Part shown: piece by piece, positions 1 to 10,226 of the stretch
How the letters are laid out: each line of letters begins with the position of its first letter
Position numbering within the stretch: position 1 is the stretch's first letter
Origin: an uncultured Bacteroidales bacterium
Lineage (GTDB): Bacteria; Bacteroidota; Bacteroidia; Bacteroidales; UBA932
DNA: 32,351 nt
NCBI GenBank assembly: GCA_945874155.1
Contig: CAMCFO010000031.1
Coordinates: 1-32,351, forward strand
Direction of reading: 5' to 3'
The notes under the pieces: model-generated
Seen by the model: only the letters and a program-made list of their open reading frames with translations
Databases searched by the model: none
Told to the model about the DNA's origin: nothing
Made by a program: the position numbers and the translations under genes

Positions 1-31
1 GCACATGCCGGAACTAAAAATGTATGTTTAA

Positions 32-47
32 CGGTAAAAATTTACCG
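32..47. other. Perfect AT-rich palindrome upstream of the YqeY gene
   Basis: CGGTAAA, two bases, then TTTACCG form a perfect 7-bp inverted repeat about 28 bases before the chosen start of the YqeY-like gene. No T-run follows it on the plus strand, so it is not a clear terminator. It could be an operator or the end of an upstream transcript. The upstream gene lies outside the window, so the role cannot be decided. Confidence 0.3.
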
Positions 48-74
48 AAGTATTGGCATATAAAAATTGATATT

Positions 75-524
75 ATGGAACTCGAAAAACAGATTCAGGC
101 CGATATGGTCAGTGCCATGAAGGCGAAAGAGGCAGGACGCCTTGCATCTTTGAGAGCCATCAAAGCTGCAATTCTACTTGCAAAAACAGCAGAGGGAGCC
201 ACTGGGGAGGTTTCTGATCAGGATATCGTGAAACTTATCCAAAAACTTGTCAAGCAGCGCAAGGAAAGTGCAGAACAGTACAATGCAGCCGGAAGGCCGG
301 AGCTTGCTGAAAATGAATTGGCGGAAGCTTCATATATGGAAGTCTATCTTCCTAAACAGTTGTCAGAGACTGAGTTGGAAGCAGAGCTGTCAAAAATTAT
401 AGCTGAAGTCGGTGCATCAAAACCATCAGATATGGGCAAGGTGATGGCTGTGGCTACCAAACGCCTGGCTGGCCTTGCTGACGGGCGTGCCATCTCTGCT
501 ACCGTCAAAAAGCTGTTATCATAG
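75..524 (+). CDS. GatB/YqeY domain-containing protein
   Basis: This 149-residue protein has the usual length and composition of the stand-alone YqeY family, which resembles the C-terminal tRNA-binding tail domain of GatB, a subunit of the tRNA amidotransferase. I see the family pattern of an N-terminal helix (MELEKQIQADMVSAMKAK), then LRAIKAA, the acidic YLPKQLSE segment, and a GKVMAV...GRAISATVKKLL end. An in-frame ATG at 24 would add 17 residues with no family resemblance, so the ATG at 75 is preferred. Its exact role is not established; a link to tRNA charging is inferred from the GatB similarity. The 3' end overlaps the convergent helicase gene by 6 bases (TCATAG carries both stops). Identification is strong, function weak. 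Confidence 0.9.
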   Translation: MELEKQIQADMVSAMKAKEAGRLASLRAIKAAILLAKTAEGATGEVSDQDIVKLIQKLVKQRKESAEQYNAAGRPELAENELAEASYMEVYLPKQLSETELEAELSKIIAEVGASKPSDMGKVMAVATKRLAGLADGRAISATVKKLLS

Positions 525-2663
525 ACTGGTTCCGCTGATTGGTGATTGATCTTCCCCGCGGCAGATGCGCAGGATATCCTCGCCGTATTTCCTGAATTTA
601 GCCTCACCGAAACCCTTGACAGAGAGCAGTTCCGACTTTGTGGTCGGGGCTTTTGCGGCAATTTCCATCAGGGTGCTCTGATGCAGTATGGTGTAGGCGG
701 GGATATTGTGGGCCTTGTAAAGGGAGGTGCGCCATTCCACCAGCTTACGTCTCAGATTTTCATCCGGCACGCCTTTATCCCCAATCGGTCCGCAAGGAGC
801 CTCAATTTTGCTGTCCCGCTTAGATGCCTTCCTGACCTTTCGGCTCTTGCCGGAATCTGCCAGCACCGCCTCCGAGCAAATCCTCTGATAGACCCGGATG
901 TCAAAGGCTCCCCCGACAATGGCTTCCAGACTCCTGACAACAATCTCCAGAGCAATCGAAGCCTCATCCACAGCCTCTTTGAAAGCCTTCTTGTTCTCTT
1001 TGTTGTCAATCTCCAGCCTGCCCAGCCCCAGCACATACTCCTGAGCCGCCTTGAAATCATTGACAAAGTATTCCGCAGCCTTGAGCAACCTCTCCTTAAG
1101 ATATTCCTGAGAAAAGTCTCCCTCCCGAATCCTGTCCAACTGACGGCAGAAACTCTCCCCCACATCCCGGTCCCTGTCAATAAGCTGTCTGATTTCCCGA
1201 AACTGCTCCAGCTTGTCCGGATAAATGTCTGACAATTTTCCTCGCAAGACTCCCAACACCCAGCCCAATGTCCTGCAAGTCTCTGAAAATGAGAAGAGTT
1301 CTTTGAGGCGCTCGAAACGGTAAGTCTTTTCCTCATTTCCGAGAGCCCCGATGACATCACCCTCCTCTGGGATAGCCGCATTGAACATTGCCACATTGGA
1401 GTCCGAATAAATGGCATCCCTTCCCACAGCCGTCTCCAAGGAAATGCCTTCGAGCGAACGGCAGCGGGACAGCGCCACATAGACCTGCCCGAAAGCAAAT
1501 GCAGCCCCCGCATTGATGATGACCTTGTCGAAAGTAAGCCCCTGGCTCTTGTGGATGGTGATGGCCCAGGCAATCTTGAGCGGAAGCTGACGGAATGAAC
1601 CCGTAACATTCTGTCTGATTTCCCCGCTCTCCTTGTCCAGCACATATTGAATATTGTTCCATTCCACAGGCTCCACCCCTATGACCTGTCCCTCTGCATC
1701 AACCACAGTGACAGTTCCGTCTTCCCCTATATCCTCAACTTTTGCAATCTTGCCATTGTAGAACAGGCCATTAGGATCATTTTTCACGAACATCACCTGA
1801 GCTCCGCTCTTAAGCTGCAGAGTTTCTTCAGCCGGATACATATTGGATGGAAAATCCCCCTGAACATCAGCACCGAAGACAAAGGACTTGCCCGGAAGCT
1901 GCTCCAACTTGCGCCGGTTCACGGCATCCGCCTGAGCATTGTGGGTAGTGAGCCTGATCACATCCTCCCCGTCCCCGAAAGCCCCCACACGGGAATTGAG
2001 TTTGCGCAGCACAGCCTCGTCGGCCCTGTTGTCCCTTATGGCATTGAGTATTTCAAGAAATGCGGCATCTTTCTGACGATACACCCTTGTCAGTTCAATG
2101 GTCACATAGGGCAACTTCTGAAGAGCCTTGGAATGGAAGAAATAAGGCGAGGGATAGACCTGCGACAGATATTGTTTCTCATTCTCACGCACCACCGGGG
2201 ATAGTTGCTGGGCATCGCCTATCATCAGCAGCTGCACGCCTCCGAAAGGTTTGGAATTGCGCCGGATTCGTCTCAGGACCATATCCACCGCATCCAGCAG
2301 GTCCGCCCTGACCATAGAGATTTCGTCTATGATGAGCAAATCCAGGCTTCGTATAAGCTTGAGCTTGTCCTTGCGGTAGTTCCAACTTTGCCGAGGCATC
2401 TGATACTCCGTCACAAGTTCCTTAACATCAGGGAGATAAGGACACAGGGGCAGAAGAAAGAAGGAATGGATGGTGGTCCCTCCGGCATTGATTGCAGCAA
2501 CCCCGGTAGGAGCCAGAACCACAAAGCGCTTGTCTGTGGTCCCGGTGATATATTTGAGAAAAGTAGTCTTGCCCGTTCCCGCCTTCCCCGTCAGAAAAAT
2601 AGACCTTCCGGTTTCATTAACATACCTTTCCGCCGTTTCGAATACAATGTCCTTTTCAACCAT
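519..2663 (-). CDS. PIF1-type superfamily 1 DNA helicase with C-terminal HRDC domain
   Basis: A 714-residue ATP-dependent helicase. Visible SF1 motifs in order are Walker A GKAGTGKTT (about residue 26), Walker B LLIIDEIS (D113, E114), motif III MIGDAQQLSPV, LTRVYRQ, motif V HKSQGLTFDKVI and motif VI VYVALSRC. The last 70 residues (TLMEIAAKAPTTKSELL then VKGFGEAKFRKYG) match an HRDC domain, a nucleic-acid-binding module also found in RecQ and RNase D. The middle section (about 440-640) is helical and charged, without a family I recognise. PIF1 helicases unwind DNA 5' to 3' and act on replication and G-rich structures; this is family knowledge and the specific role here is unknown. The ATG at 2663 directly precedes the conserved region. 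It is convergent with the YqeY gene and has an apparent promoter of its own. Confidence 0.93.
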   Translation of the reverse strand: MVEKDIVFETAERYVNETGRSIFLTGKAGTGKTTFLKYITGTTDKRFVVLAPTGVAAINAGGTTIHSFFLLPLCPYLPDVKELVTEYQMPRQSWNYRKDKLKLIRSLDLLIIDEISMVRADLLDAVDMVLRRIRRNSKPFGGVQLLMIGDAQQLSPVVRENEKQYLSQVYPSPYFFHSKALQKLPYVTIELTRVYRQKDAAFLEILNAIRDNRADEAVLRKLNSRVGAFGDGEDVIRLTTHNAQADAVNRRKLEQLPGKSFVFGADVQGDFPSNMYPAEETLQLKSGAQVMFVKNDPNGLFYNGKIAKVEDIGEDGTVTVVDAEGQVIGVEPVEWNNIQYVLDKESGEIRQNVTGSFRQLPLKIAWAITIHKSQGLTFDKVIINAGAAFAFGQVYVALSRCRSLEGISLETAVGRDAIYSDSNVAMFNAAIPEEGDVIGALGNEEKTYRFERLKELFSFSETCRTLGWVLGVLRGKLSDIYPDKLEQFREIRQLIDRDRDVGESFCRQLDRIREGDFSQEYLKERLLKAAEYFVNDFKAAQEYVLGLGRLEIDNKENKKAFKEAVDEASIALEIVVRSLEAIVGGAFDIRVYQRICSEAVLADSGKSRKVRKASKRDSKIEAPCGPIGDKGVPDENLRRKLVEWRTSLYKAHNIPAYTILHQSTLMEIAAKAPTTKSELLSVKGFGEAKFRKYGEDILRICRGEDQSPISGTSL

Positions 2664-2688
2664 ATCATCCTGTCTTCAGTTCGGCGCG

Positions 2689-2695
2689 CAAGGTA
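2689..2695 (-). promoter_or_regulatory. Possible -7 box for the helicase gene
   Basis: On the minus strand TACCTTG lies about 26 bases before the helicase ATG. It resembles the Bacteroidetes -7 element TAnnTTTG but lacks one T. I found no good -33 TTTG at the usual distance. Weak support. Confidence 0.3.
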
Positions 2696-2848
2696 CGGAT
2701 TTTTTTGCGACTTAACGGCTTGTCAACCGCTAATTCACATTTATTATTGTATAAGATGCGCAGCCAAGTCTTCGAAAATGCCCGTTTCCTCTACTATATC
2801 AACGAAAGGCGTTCAGCTGTGCTCGTGGTCCATGGCAAGAAGGCCCAC

Positions 2849-4390
2849 TCACGCTATTATCCACCCGTCAAGCCTGCGGAGGGAGGAACTGAAATTTGCA
2901 CCCACTTTGATTACCGACCGGCCATCCTGCTGCCACGGCAGGGCGTAGGACTTGTCGTCAATTTGCCTGAGAGCGTCTTCAGCGGAACCGTCATATTTCA
3001 ACTCCATCACATAGATGTACTTGTCGGTCTTCAGAAGCAGGTCTATGCGGCCGTTGCTGGTCTGGTGCTCAGCTTCAATGTATAGGCCGCAAAGGCTTGT
3101 GACTATGAACACCACGTTCTGGAACCAGTTCTCTGTGTCTTTTGCAATCTGGTCGAATTTCGTTCCGGCAAAGAAGGACTGGAGACGCTGCATAAAACCT
3201 TCGGCATTGCCAGCCTCGATGTCTGTCACGAACTGGCCGACTTCAAAGGCGGATTTCGTTATCTTCTTTGTTGAATAGAACGGGAGCAGGAACTTCATAA
3301 ACCCGTCCTCGACTTCCCTGTTCGGAAATCCCAGTTTATATAGGCCGAAACGTTTGTCGTAGTCCTTGATTGTGAGATAACCGCTTTGATAAATCATCGG
3401 AATCGGATTGTCATCGTTGAAGATGCTGCCGAGTTCATCGGCATCAGCCTGGACGCTTGCCATTTCCTCAAGGTTGTAGTCGTATTTTTGGAGCAGCTCC
3501 ACAAGGAAGGTAGGGGTGCCGGTCTCGAACCAGTAGCTGCCGTAACGCTGCTTGTCGAAGGTGTTCAGAAGGCTGAAAGGATTGTAAATCCCCGGGGTGT
3601 CGTACGTAAAGTGATAGCCGTCATAATCCTGTTTCAATTGCGCACAGGCCTGCTCATATGTCTGACCGTTGGCCTGAGCAAGACCCCTGATGGACTCTTC
3701 GAAATACTGGTACAGTTCCGCCTCGGAAATGCCGCACAGGTCGTAATAGCGATGGTCCATCGAAATGTCGTTCAGGTTGTTGAGGTCGCTGAATACGCTC
3801 ACCTTCCCGAACTTCGTAACCCCTGTCAGAAGAGCGAACTTGATGTAGCCGTCACAACTTTTCAATGCTCCGTAGAAACTCTTGAGAGTGTTGCGGTACT
3901 CTTTCTGAAGCTCTTCGTTGCCTATTGCCTGCAGCATCGGCTTGTCGTATTCATCTACGAGAATCACCACATTCCGACCCGTCTTTTCCTTCGCACGGCG
4001 GATGATGCCTTGAAACCTGAGTGGATAATCAACTTCTTTCTCTTCACGTCCATATATTACTTCCCAAGAACTGAGTGCAACATCAAGAACATTGTTCAAA
4101 GCCTGGGGGGAAACATATTTTTGAGTATTCAAATCCAGATGCAGCACCGGATATTCCTGCCAGTCCTTCTCCAGATTCTCGATTGCCAATCCGTTGAACA
4201 GGTCCTTCCTGCCCTGGAAATACGCCTCCAAGGTACTCACCAGCAGGCTCTTGCCGAATCTGCGGGGACGGGACAGGAAATAATAGGTTCCTGTGGTAAC
4301 CAATTGGTATAACGTAGCAGTTTTGTCCACATAGACATATTCACCTTCGCGTATCTTTTCGAAGTTCTGTATTCCTATAGGATATAACAT
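2849..4390 (-). CDS. AAA-ATPase-like / PD-(D/E)XK nuclease-like protein (PF09820-PF08011 type)
   Basis: This 513-residue protein belongs to a family greatly expanded in Bacteroidales. The N-terminal half shows the family opening (LYPIGIQNFEKIREGEYVYV), a phosphate-binding loop RPRRFGKSLL (about 41-50) and the Walker B-like VILVDEYDKPM. The C-terminal part has GRIDLLLKTDKYIYVMELK, a D-x(n)-E-x-K nuclease-fold signature with the acidic residues and lysine intact. A longer reading from 4420 would use TTG and would place the first codons inside a good promoter box (4418-4425), so the ATG at 4390 is chosen. The family's biological function is not established; mobile-element or defence links are only suspected. 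The gene seems complete and stands alone beside degraded neighbours. Confidence 0.88.
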   Translation of the reverse strand: MLYPIGIQNFEKIREGEYVYVDKTATLYQLVTTGTYYFLSRPRRFGKSLLVSTLEAYFQGRKDLFNGLAIENLEKDWQEYPVLHLDLNTQKYVSPQALNNVLDVALSSWEVIYGREEKEVDYPLRFQGIIRRAKEKTGRNVVILVDEYDKPMLQAIGNEELQKEYRNTLKSFYGALKSCDGYIKFALLTGVTKFGKVSVFSDLNNLNDISMDHRYYDLCGISEAELYQYFEESIRGLAQANGQTYEQACAQLKQDYDGYHFTYDTPGIYNPFSLLNTFDKQRYGSYWFETGTPTFLVELLQKYDYNLEEMASVQADADELGSIFNDDNPIPMIYQSGYLTIKDYDKRFGLYKLGFPNREVEDGFMKFLLPFYSTKKITKSAFEVGQFVTDIEAGNAEGFMQRLQSFFAGTKFDQIAKDTENWFQNVVFIVTSLCGLYIEAEHQTSNGRIDLLLKTDKYIYVMELKYDGSAEDALRQIDDKSYALPWQQDGRSVIKVGANFSSSLRRLDGWIIA

Positions 4391-4417
4391 AATCAAGCCG
4401 TTTTGACAATCATTCTG

Positions 4418-4425
4418 CAAACTTA
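4418..4425 (-). promoter_or_regulatory. -7 promoter box (TAAGTTTG) for the AAA-ATPase-like gene
   Basis: The minus strand reads TAAGTTTG, an exact match to the Bacteroidetes -7 consensus TAnnTTTG, about 27 bases before the ATG at 4390. It overlaps the first codons of the alternative TTG reading and therefore helps decide the start. Confidence 0.55.
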
Positions 4426-4486
4426 CACAAAAGTTTTGAATTGATCATCTGCCACTCTGGATGTACACAGCAAAACCCAGATAGCC

Positions 4487-5631
<1,145 letters not shown>

Positions 5632-5655
5632 ACTTATTGGGAATCAGAATAGTCT

Positions 5656-6783
5656 TCATTTGCAAATCGGATACTTAGGCTTGAGCCCGGCAACTGACTT
5701 GTCCGCGGTCTGGCTTTTAATGAAAATCACCTCGGATTCACGCCACGGTGTGTAGTCTTCCCAAAATATGCTGTGGAACCATACATCTGGTTCACCATCG
5801 GCCAATTTATGCCCCCAGGGATAGCGATAACGGCATTTTCCCTCAACAAGACCCCAATTCAGAGCTCCAACCTTTTCCCTCTTGAACACGGGCAGACAAG
5901 TTTCAAAAGTACTGCCCAGATTTCTGCCGAGGTATTCCTGGCATATCATAGGCCTTCCGAAACGGCTCAGCAACTTGATGAATAGGTCCAGTTCCTTGAA
6001 ATCGTAATAGCAGTGAAAAGTGATGATGTCGGAATTGGAAAGCACCCAGGACACCACATCCAGTTTGGTAGAACAAGGTTTCCCATTGCCTGTAAAGCCC
6101 GGTCTTATCCACACCGGAGAAGTCAGCGGCTGGCTGGGGCGAACCTCCCAGGCCCATTCGTACAGGGCCTTCATCCACTCCATTGTTTCCCTACCCTTCC
6201 TTATGTTTTCAGGCTCGTTCTGTAAACACCAGTAGAGTATGCGCTTGTCCTGTCCGAAAGTCTTTAGAATATCCTGCAGATAAGCCTTGAATTTCGGCCA
6301 TTGGCTTTTGTCTTTCATCATTTCAGTGGAAGGGCTCCAGCACCACTGACCGCCTCCGTGAACACCAGGAATAGGCTCCGGCTGCGGGCCAAGTTCGTGT
6401 TCATCTCCTCCATTTGTACAGAAGGTAAATGTCACCTTTATGCCCCGGGCATCGCAGAGCCCCAACACCTGATTTATCTTTGCCTTGAACCCGGCAGCAT
6501 CCGCCCACCACAGCTTCTCGTGCAGATAGATGCGCACAAGATTGAAACCAAGTTCCTTGCACAAATCGAACTCCTTTTCGAGTACCGGCAGATTGAAGGT
6601 CTCGTCCTGCCACATCTCGAACTGGTTCACAGCATAGGAAGGGACGTAGCAGCATCCTACTGGCCATTCCTGATCTGCCCACCATTCGCGGGCCTGTTCT
6701 GCTGTCCATTGCGATGTTTTTGCAGCCTGTGCAGGCAATACCGACAGCAGGACAGCCAAAATTATTGGGATATATCTTTTCAT
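5656..6783 (-). CDS. Secreted GH5-like (clan GH-A) glycoside hydrolase
   Basis: A 375-residue protein with a clear signal peptide (MKRYIPIILAVLLSVLPAQA) and a single TIM-barrel glycosidase domain. LQNEPE supplies the likely acid/base Glu190 and CQEYLGR the likely nucleophile Glu283, the spacing and context of clan GH-A retaining enzymes. Other hallmarks are GFNLVRIYLHE early in the barrel, DIITFHCYY and ALNWGLVEGK near the end. It is unusually rich in Trp and Cys. Homologues are often labelled cellulase or xylanase on thin evidence, so the substrate is not assigned. It lies 48 bases downstream of the DUF5107-TPR gene with no promoter box between them and is probably co-transcribed with it. 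It is the last gene of the locus and the only classical endo-type glycosidase here. Confidence 0.85.
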   Translation of the reverse strand: MKRYIPIILAVLLSVLPAQAAKTSQWTAEQAREWWADQEWPVGCCYVPSYAVNQFEMWQDETFNLPVLEKEFDLCKELGFNLVRIYLHEKLWWADAAGFKAKINQVLGLCDARGIKVTFTFCTNGGDEHELGPQPEPIPGVHGGGQWCWSPSTEMMKDKSQWPKFKAYLQDILKTFGQDKRILYWCLQNEPENIRKGRETMEWMKALYEWAWEVRPSQPLTSPVWIRPGFTGNGKPCSTKLDVVSWVLSNSDIITFHCYYDFKELDLFIKLLSRFGRPMICQEYLGRNLGSTFETCLPVFKREKVGALNWGLVEGKCRYRYPWGHKLADGEPDVWFHSIFWEDYTPWRESEVIFIKSQTADKSVAGLKPKYPICK

Positions 6784-6831
6784 AATATTTCTGCTTTGTG
6801 ACAGATGAGCATGCGGATAATTATTTCAGTT

Positions 6832-9800
6832 TCATTTGTTAAGATAATAGCCGGCCCATAGGTTGTCGTTCCTTTCCGAAAGCGACCGGCGGAAACATTC
6901 GCGCGCCTTCTTGCGATTGCCAAGCGCCTTCCAGGCCACTCCTTGGGTGTACCAAGCTCCGGTGTTGATATCCCTCGGGAAAGCTCCCCGGTCAAAACTT
7001 ATAAAGAAATTGTTGATGTTTGTGACAAGCTGTGACTTGCCAAGCTCCAACATCTTCTCATACAGCTGTCTGGCTTCAGCTTTGCGACCCAGTTTCTCAA
7101 GGGCAAGTCCCTTTTCATAGAGATACACTGCATCTTGGTCCTTCACCTGAACCTCGGAAGCCCTGCGAAACCATTCATAAGCTCTGTCCTCATCGCCCGT
7201 CCGTTCATAGGCCTGACCTATATTGAAATATACCTGAGCATCCCTTGCATAGTATTCCAGATGGGCATAGCCCTGATTGGCAGGATATTCATTGGAAGCG
7301 AGCTGCCATTTTAGAGCCTCCTGCACATTGCCGTCATCCATAGCCCTGAGAGAAAGGAGTTGGCAGACATCTACATAAAAATCGTGGAGGTCGTCTATAT
7401 GTTCCCTACGGCTGTATTCCCTGGTAGTCAAAGACTTGAACACCTCATCAAGTTCTCCGTGAAGAGCCATCTGTCGAAGAGCCCTGTACTCCGAGTCATA
7501 ACGCTGCTCATACACCGCCTTTTTCCCAGCAAAGAGGTCATAGCGCTTTTCGAGAGGAGCTCCTGTCATCTCCATTATTTCGTCACATTCAGTCAGGAAT
7601 ATGGCTGAAGAAGGATTGGCGGCTATGGCTCTGAGATAGTACGCCAAAGCCTTGTCATAGTCGGAAGCATCCTTCTTTCCGTACTCATCCTTGTATTTCC
7701 AGTACCAACCGAGATTTCTAAGTGCCATTGCAAAGCCGGAATCACAAGTGACAGCCTGCTCCCAACATTCACGTGCAAGTTCGGGTCGCTTCTGATACCA
7801 GATATTTCCGAGATAATACCAGGTGACAGCAGAATCCGGCATATATTCCAGAGCTTTCTGCATTGGTTTCACCGTTTCCAAACGGAATGGATAAACATAG
7901 TCTATGGAAGCGGAAGCAGCCTTGCGGAACCATTCGGAAGCGTCTGCTTTGTTACCGTCCCTGTCGGCATACCATCCCAGATAGTATTCTGTCGTAGGAT
8001 ACGGCCTTATGGCCTCTGCCTCTTCAAGAATCGCTCTCCCATCTGATTCGAAACCGTTATGGATATAATAAAGTGCAAGTTCGATATAGCTCTCCGGCAC
8101 TCCGCGCATAAGTTTCTTCAGTTCAGCCTCCGGAGCCTTGCCCATCTGCACAAGTTCCCGCATTGCATAATAATTGAGAGGGTCAAAGGCGAGGACTTCT
8201 TCTGCAAGTGCGGATGCCTCTTCTGCCCTCCCGGCTTTACGCAGCAAAGTGGTCCTGAGATTCTTGGCATCGATATTCATCCCGTTGTAGTTCACAGCAA
8301 CACTGCTTTCCTTCAGGGCTTGGGCCACATTACTGCGGATGTTGCTGATCTGGGCAAGCTGATAATACGCCGCAGATGCATATTCATAATCCCAGGCAGC
8401 CCGGTAAAGGGTATCAATGGCTGCTTCCCAATGTTCTTCATCCTTGAGTATGAGTCCGAGATTGTACATAGCCTCCCCGTCAGCAACCCTTGTATAATTG
8501 GCGCACTGACGTTCCAAAGCCTTGCGCAAATGCATCTTTGCCCTCTCATAATCGCCGTTCTGGCGATAGTAGATACCCATCTGGGTGTTTGCGCGGACAT
8601 CTCCGGAGTCCCGCCTGAGCACTTCAAGGAAATAGTCATTAGGGTTCACGTGAGCCTGATGGAACTGGAGGTTCCTCATTCCCACATAGTAGCACTCTTC
8701 GGTGTTCGCAATACTTTTAGGATCCGGATTCACAGGCTTGAGGTCTTCCGGAAGCGGGGAATTGATGTCGTGTCTGTACGGATGATAATCGATGAGCAAC
8801 TCACCTTCAGCACTGAAAAGGCTCATCAGAACCTGTGTCGGGTCCTGTACATAGGCCACATCGGTTTTGAAATCGTCCGCAAAAGGCCTGTCCGGGGCTA
8901 TGAGAGCATTTTTTTCATATATGATCTTGCCGTTGCTGCTGACCGTGATTCTTGCATTGTCGCGGATTTGGGTGGTGTTTGCGGCGAGATGGATGGACCC
9001 GTCAGGATTTATGTCCATATTGACCGTCGCCTTCTCATTTCCCCGGTTCACGTGGTTCAAGTCCCGGATTCCATACCAATAGGCGGTGAATTCCTTTGTC
9101 TCGTGAGGGTTTATCCAGCAATAATCCGGCTGATTGTCCGAATAGGCCGAGGTCATCAACTCCACATAGGGGCCGTCGCTGTCGGTGAGGGTCTCGCAGT
9201 CCCAGGCGTGGCCATAAGCCATATGCCCCCAAGTCCAGAACTTGCCGCCCTTGTTGATATTGTGGTTGCCGGCAAGCATAGTTCCGGCATTCTTGCCATA
9301 GTCGTATCCTCCCACGAAATCATCCTGAAGGTCCTGGATGAAGACTGAGTCTCCAGTAAGGGACGGCAGGTTTTTCCAATAGCTTATATCCACTCCCACA
9401 TAGTCCGGATTGCCCTTGTAGGGTTCATTCGGCACCGGCCAATGGATATGGCTAAGCTTGTGGTGAAACATTCCGAAACGGGTACATTCCGGGAATATAA
9501 TCTGGTAGTTCTCATTGGCGTGTGTGGCCACATTGTTCCAATGCAGCATAGAATTGCGATCCTGACTATTGTTGAAGAAACGGCCGGTCACCTCAATATA
9601 GCTCTTGTCCGGATGCAGAGTCATTCCTATGGCCCAGCTCATCCTGTGGCGGTTTTCAATTTCTCCCACCCAAATTGTCTTGGACCCGTCAGGATTGTCA
9701 ACTATCCTTGAATCAATGGGATACTGGCTTGTTGCACGATGATGGTGAAAAACGTTCCACTCCACGCCTCCGGAAATCCAGGCCCCCAACATTCCCACAT

Positions 9801-10173
9801 TGGCCGGCTTGATTACAGACTGGCGGTAGAAAATCTCATATCCGTTGGTCTTGTCCGTGGCATAAAACAGTCGGCCTCCTATATCCGGAAGGACGCAGAC
9901 TTTCACATAGTCGTTTTCCAGATACAGAGCCCTATGCGTGGAATCCACCTTCACCCTTGTCGGGTTGTCGTTCATTGCATAGGGATATATGCCTCTTTTT
10001 GCCCTCTGATAGGCAAAGTCCCTTTCAAACAGCGGAGCTTTTTCAGGTGCCGCCACCCTGTAGGTCGGTAGTTCAATCGTTCCCTCCCAAGCTTTGACCG
10101 GTCCATTCTGGGCCATCACCCCGACTGCTGTCGCAAACAGGGACAATACAGATGTGATTACTTTTATATTCAT
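6832..10173 (-). CDS. Secreted DUF5107 and tetratricopeptide-repeat protein
   Basis: A 1113-residue protein. The frame extends upstream to 10266, but the ATG at 10173 gives a proper signal peptide (MNIKVITSVLSLFATAVGVMA followed by Q) and avoids overlap with the regulator gene. Residues about 40-370 match DUF5107, a beta-rich domain reminiscent of mutarotase-like sugar-binding folds, with RALYLENDYVKVCVLPDIGG and GGVEWNVFHHH. From about residue 510 to the end there are many TPR units (for example ANTQMGIYYRQNGDYERAK and AMALRNLGWYWKYK), expected to form a long protein-binding solenoid. Such proteins recur in Bacteroidetes glycan loci; any enzymatic activity is not something I can assert. It follows the regulator by 53 bases and has its own promoter box, so it may be transcribed independently, with the glycosidase gene downstream. 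Confidence 0.85.
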   Translation of the reverse strand: MNIKVITSVLSLFATAVGVMAQNGPVKAWEGTIELPTYRVAAPEKAPLFERDFAYQRAKRGIYPYAMNDNPTRVKVDSTHRALYLENDYVKVCVLPDIGGRLFYATDKTNGYEIFYRQSVIKPANVGMLGAWISGGVEWNVFHHHRATSQYPIDSRIVDNPDGSKTIWVGEIENRHRMSWAIGMTLHPDKSYIEVTGRFFNNSQDRNSMLHWNNVATHANENYQIIFPECTRFGMFHHKLSHIHWPVPNEPYKGNPDYVGVDISYWKNLPSLTGDSVFIQDLQDDFVGGYDYGKNAGTMLAGNHNINKGGKFWTWGHMAYGHAWDCETLTDSDGPYVELMTSAYSDNQPDYCWINPHETKEFTAYWYGIRDLNHVNRGNEKATVNMDINPDGSIHLAANTTQIRDNARITVSSNGKIIYEKNALIAPDRPFADDFKTDVAYVQDPTQVLMSLFSAEGELLIDYHPYRHDINSPLPEDLKPVNPDPKSIANTEECYYVGMRNLQFHQAHVNPNDYFLEVLRRDSGDVRANTQMGIYYRQNGDYERAKMHLRKALERQCANYTRVADGEAMYNLGLILKDEEHWEAAIDTLYRAAWDYEYASAAYYQLAQISNIRSNVAQALKESSVAVNYNGMNIDAKNLRTTLLRKAGRAEEASALAEEVLAFDPLNYYAMRELVQMGKAPEAELKKLMRGVPESYIELALYYIHNGFESDGRAILEEAEAIRPYPTTEYYLGWYADRDGNKADASEWFRKAASASIDYVYPFRLETVKPMQKALEYMPDSAVTWYYLGNIWYQKRPELARECWEQAVTCDSGFAMALRNLGWYWKYKDEYGKKDASDYDKALAYYLRAIAANPSSAIFLTECDEIMEMTGAPLEKRYDLFAGKKAVYEQRYDSEYRALRQMALHGELDEVFKSLTTREYSRREHIDDLHDFYVDVCQLLSLRAMDDGNVQEALKWQLASNEYPANQGYAHLEYYARDAQVYFNIGQAYERTGDEDRAYEWFRRASEVQVKDQDAVYLYEKGLALEKLGRKAEARQLYEKMLELGKSQLVTNINNFFISFDRGAFPRDINTGAWYTQGVAWKALGNRKKARECFRRSLSERNDNLWAGYYLNK

Positions 10174-10191
10174 TTGTTTCAGTGTTTTTTG

Positions 10192-10199
10192 CAAAGTTA
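10192..10199 (-). promoter_or_regulatory. -7 promoter box (TAACTTTG) for the DUF5107-TPR gene
   Basis: The minus strand reads TAACTTTG, an exact TAnnTTTG match, 18 bases before the ATG at 10173. No perfect -33 TTTG was found, only a CTTG some 15 bases further upstream. It supports the chosen start and a separate transcript. Confidence 0.55.
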
Positions 10200-10226
10200 C
10201 AAGCAGGCTCATTTCAAGGATAGAAG

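Noticed and set aside
752..1645. 297-codon minus-strand frame rich in Arg, Trp and Ser
   Set aside because: Out-of-frame shadow inside the helicase gene.
2664..2848. Possible small gene between the helicase and the AAA-ATPase-like gene
   Set aside because: Short frames on both strands show no start context or family resemblance; only a weak promoter box is seen.
3386..4312. 308-codon plus-strand frame
   Set aside because: Antisense shadow of the AAA-ATPase-like gene, whose motifs are clear on the other strand.
8059..9348. 429-codon open frame on the plus strand
   Set aside because: It is fully antisense to the DUF5107-TPR gene, with composition unlike a real protein (scattered His, Ile and Cys) and no domain. 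It reflects the codon bias of the true gene.
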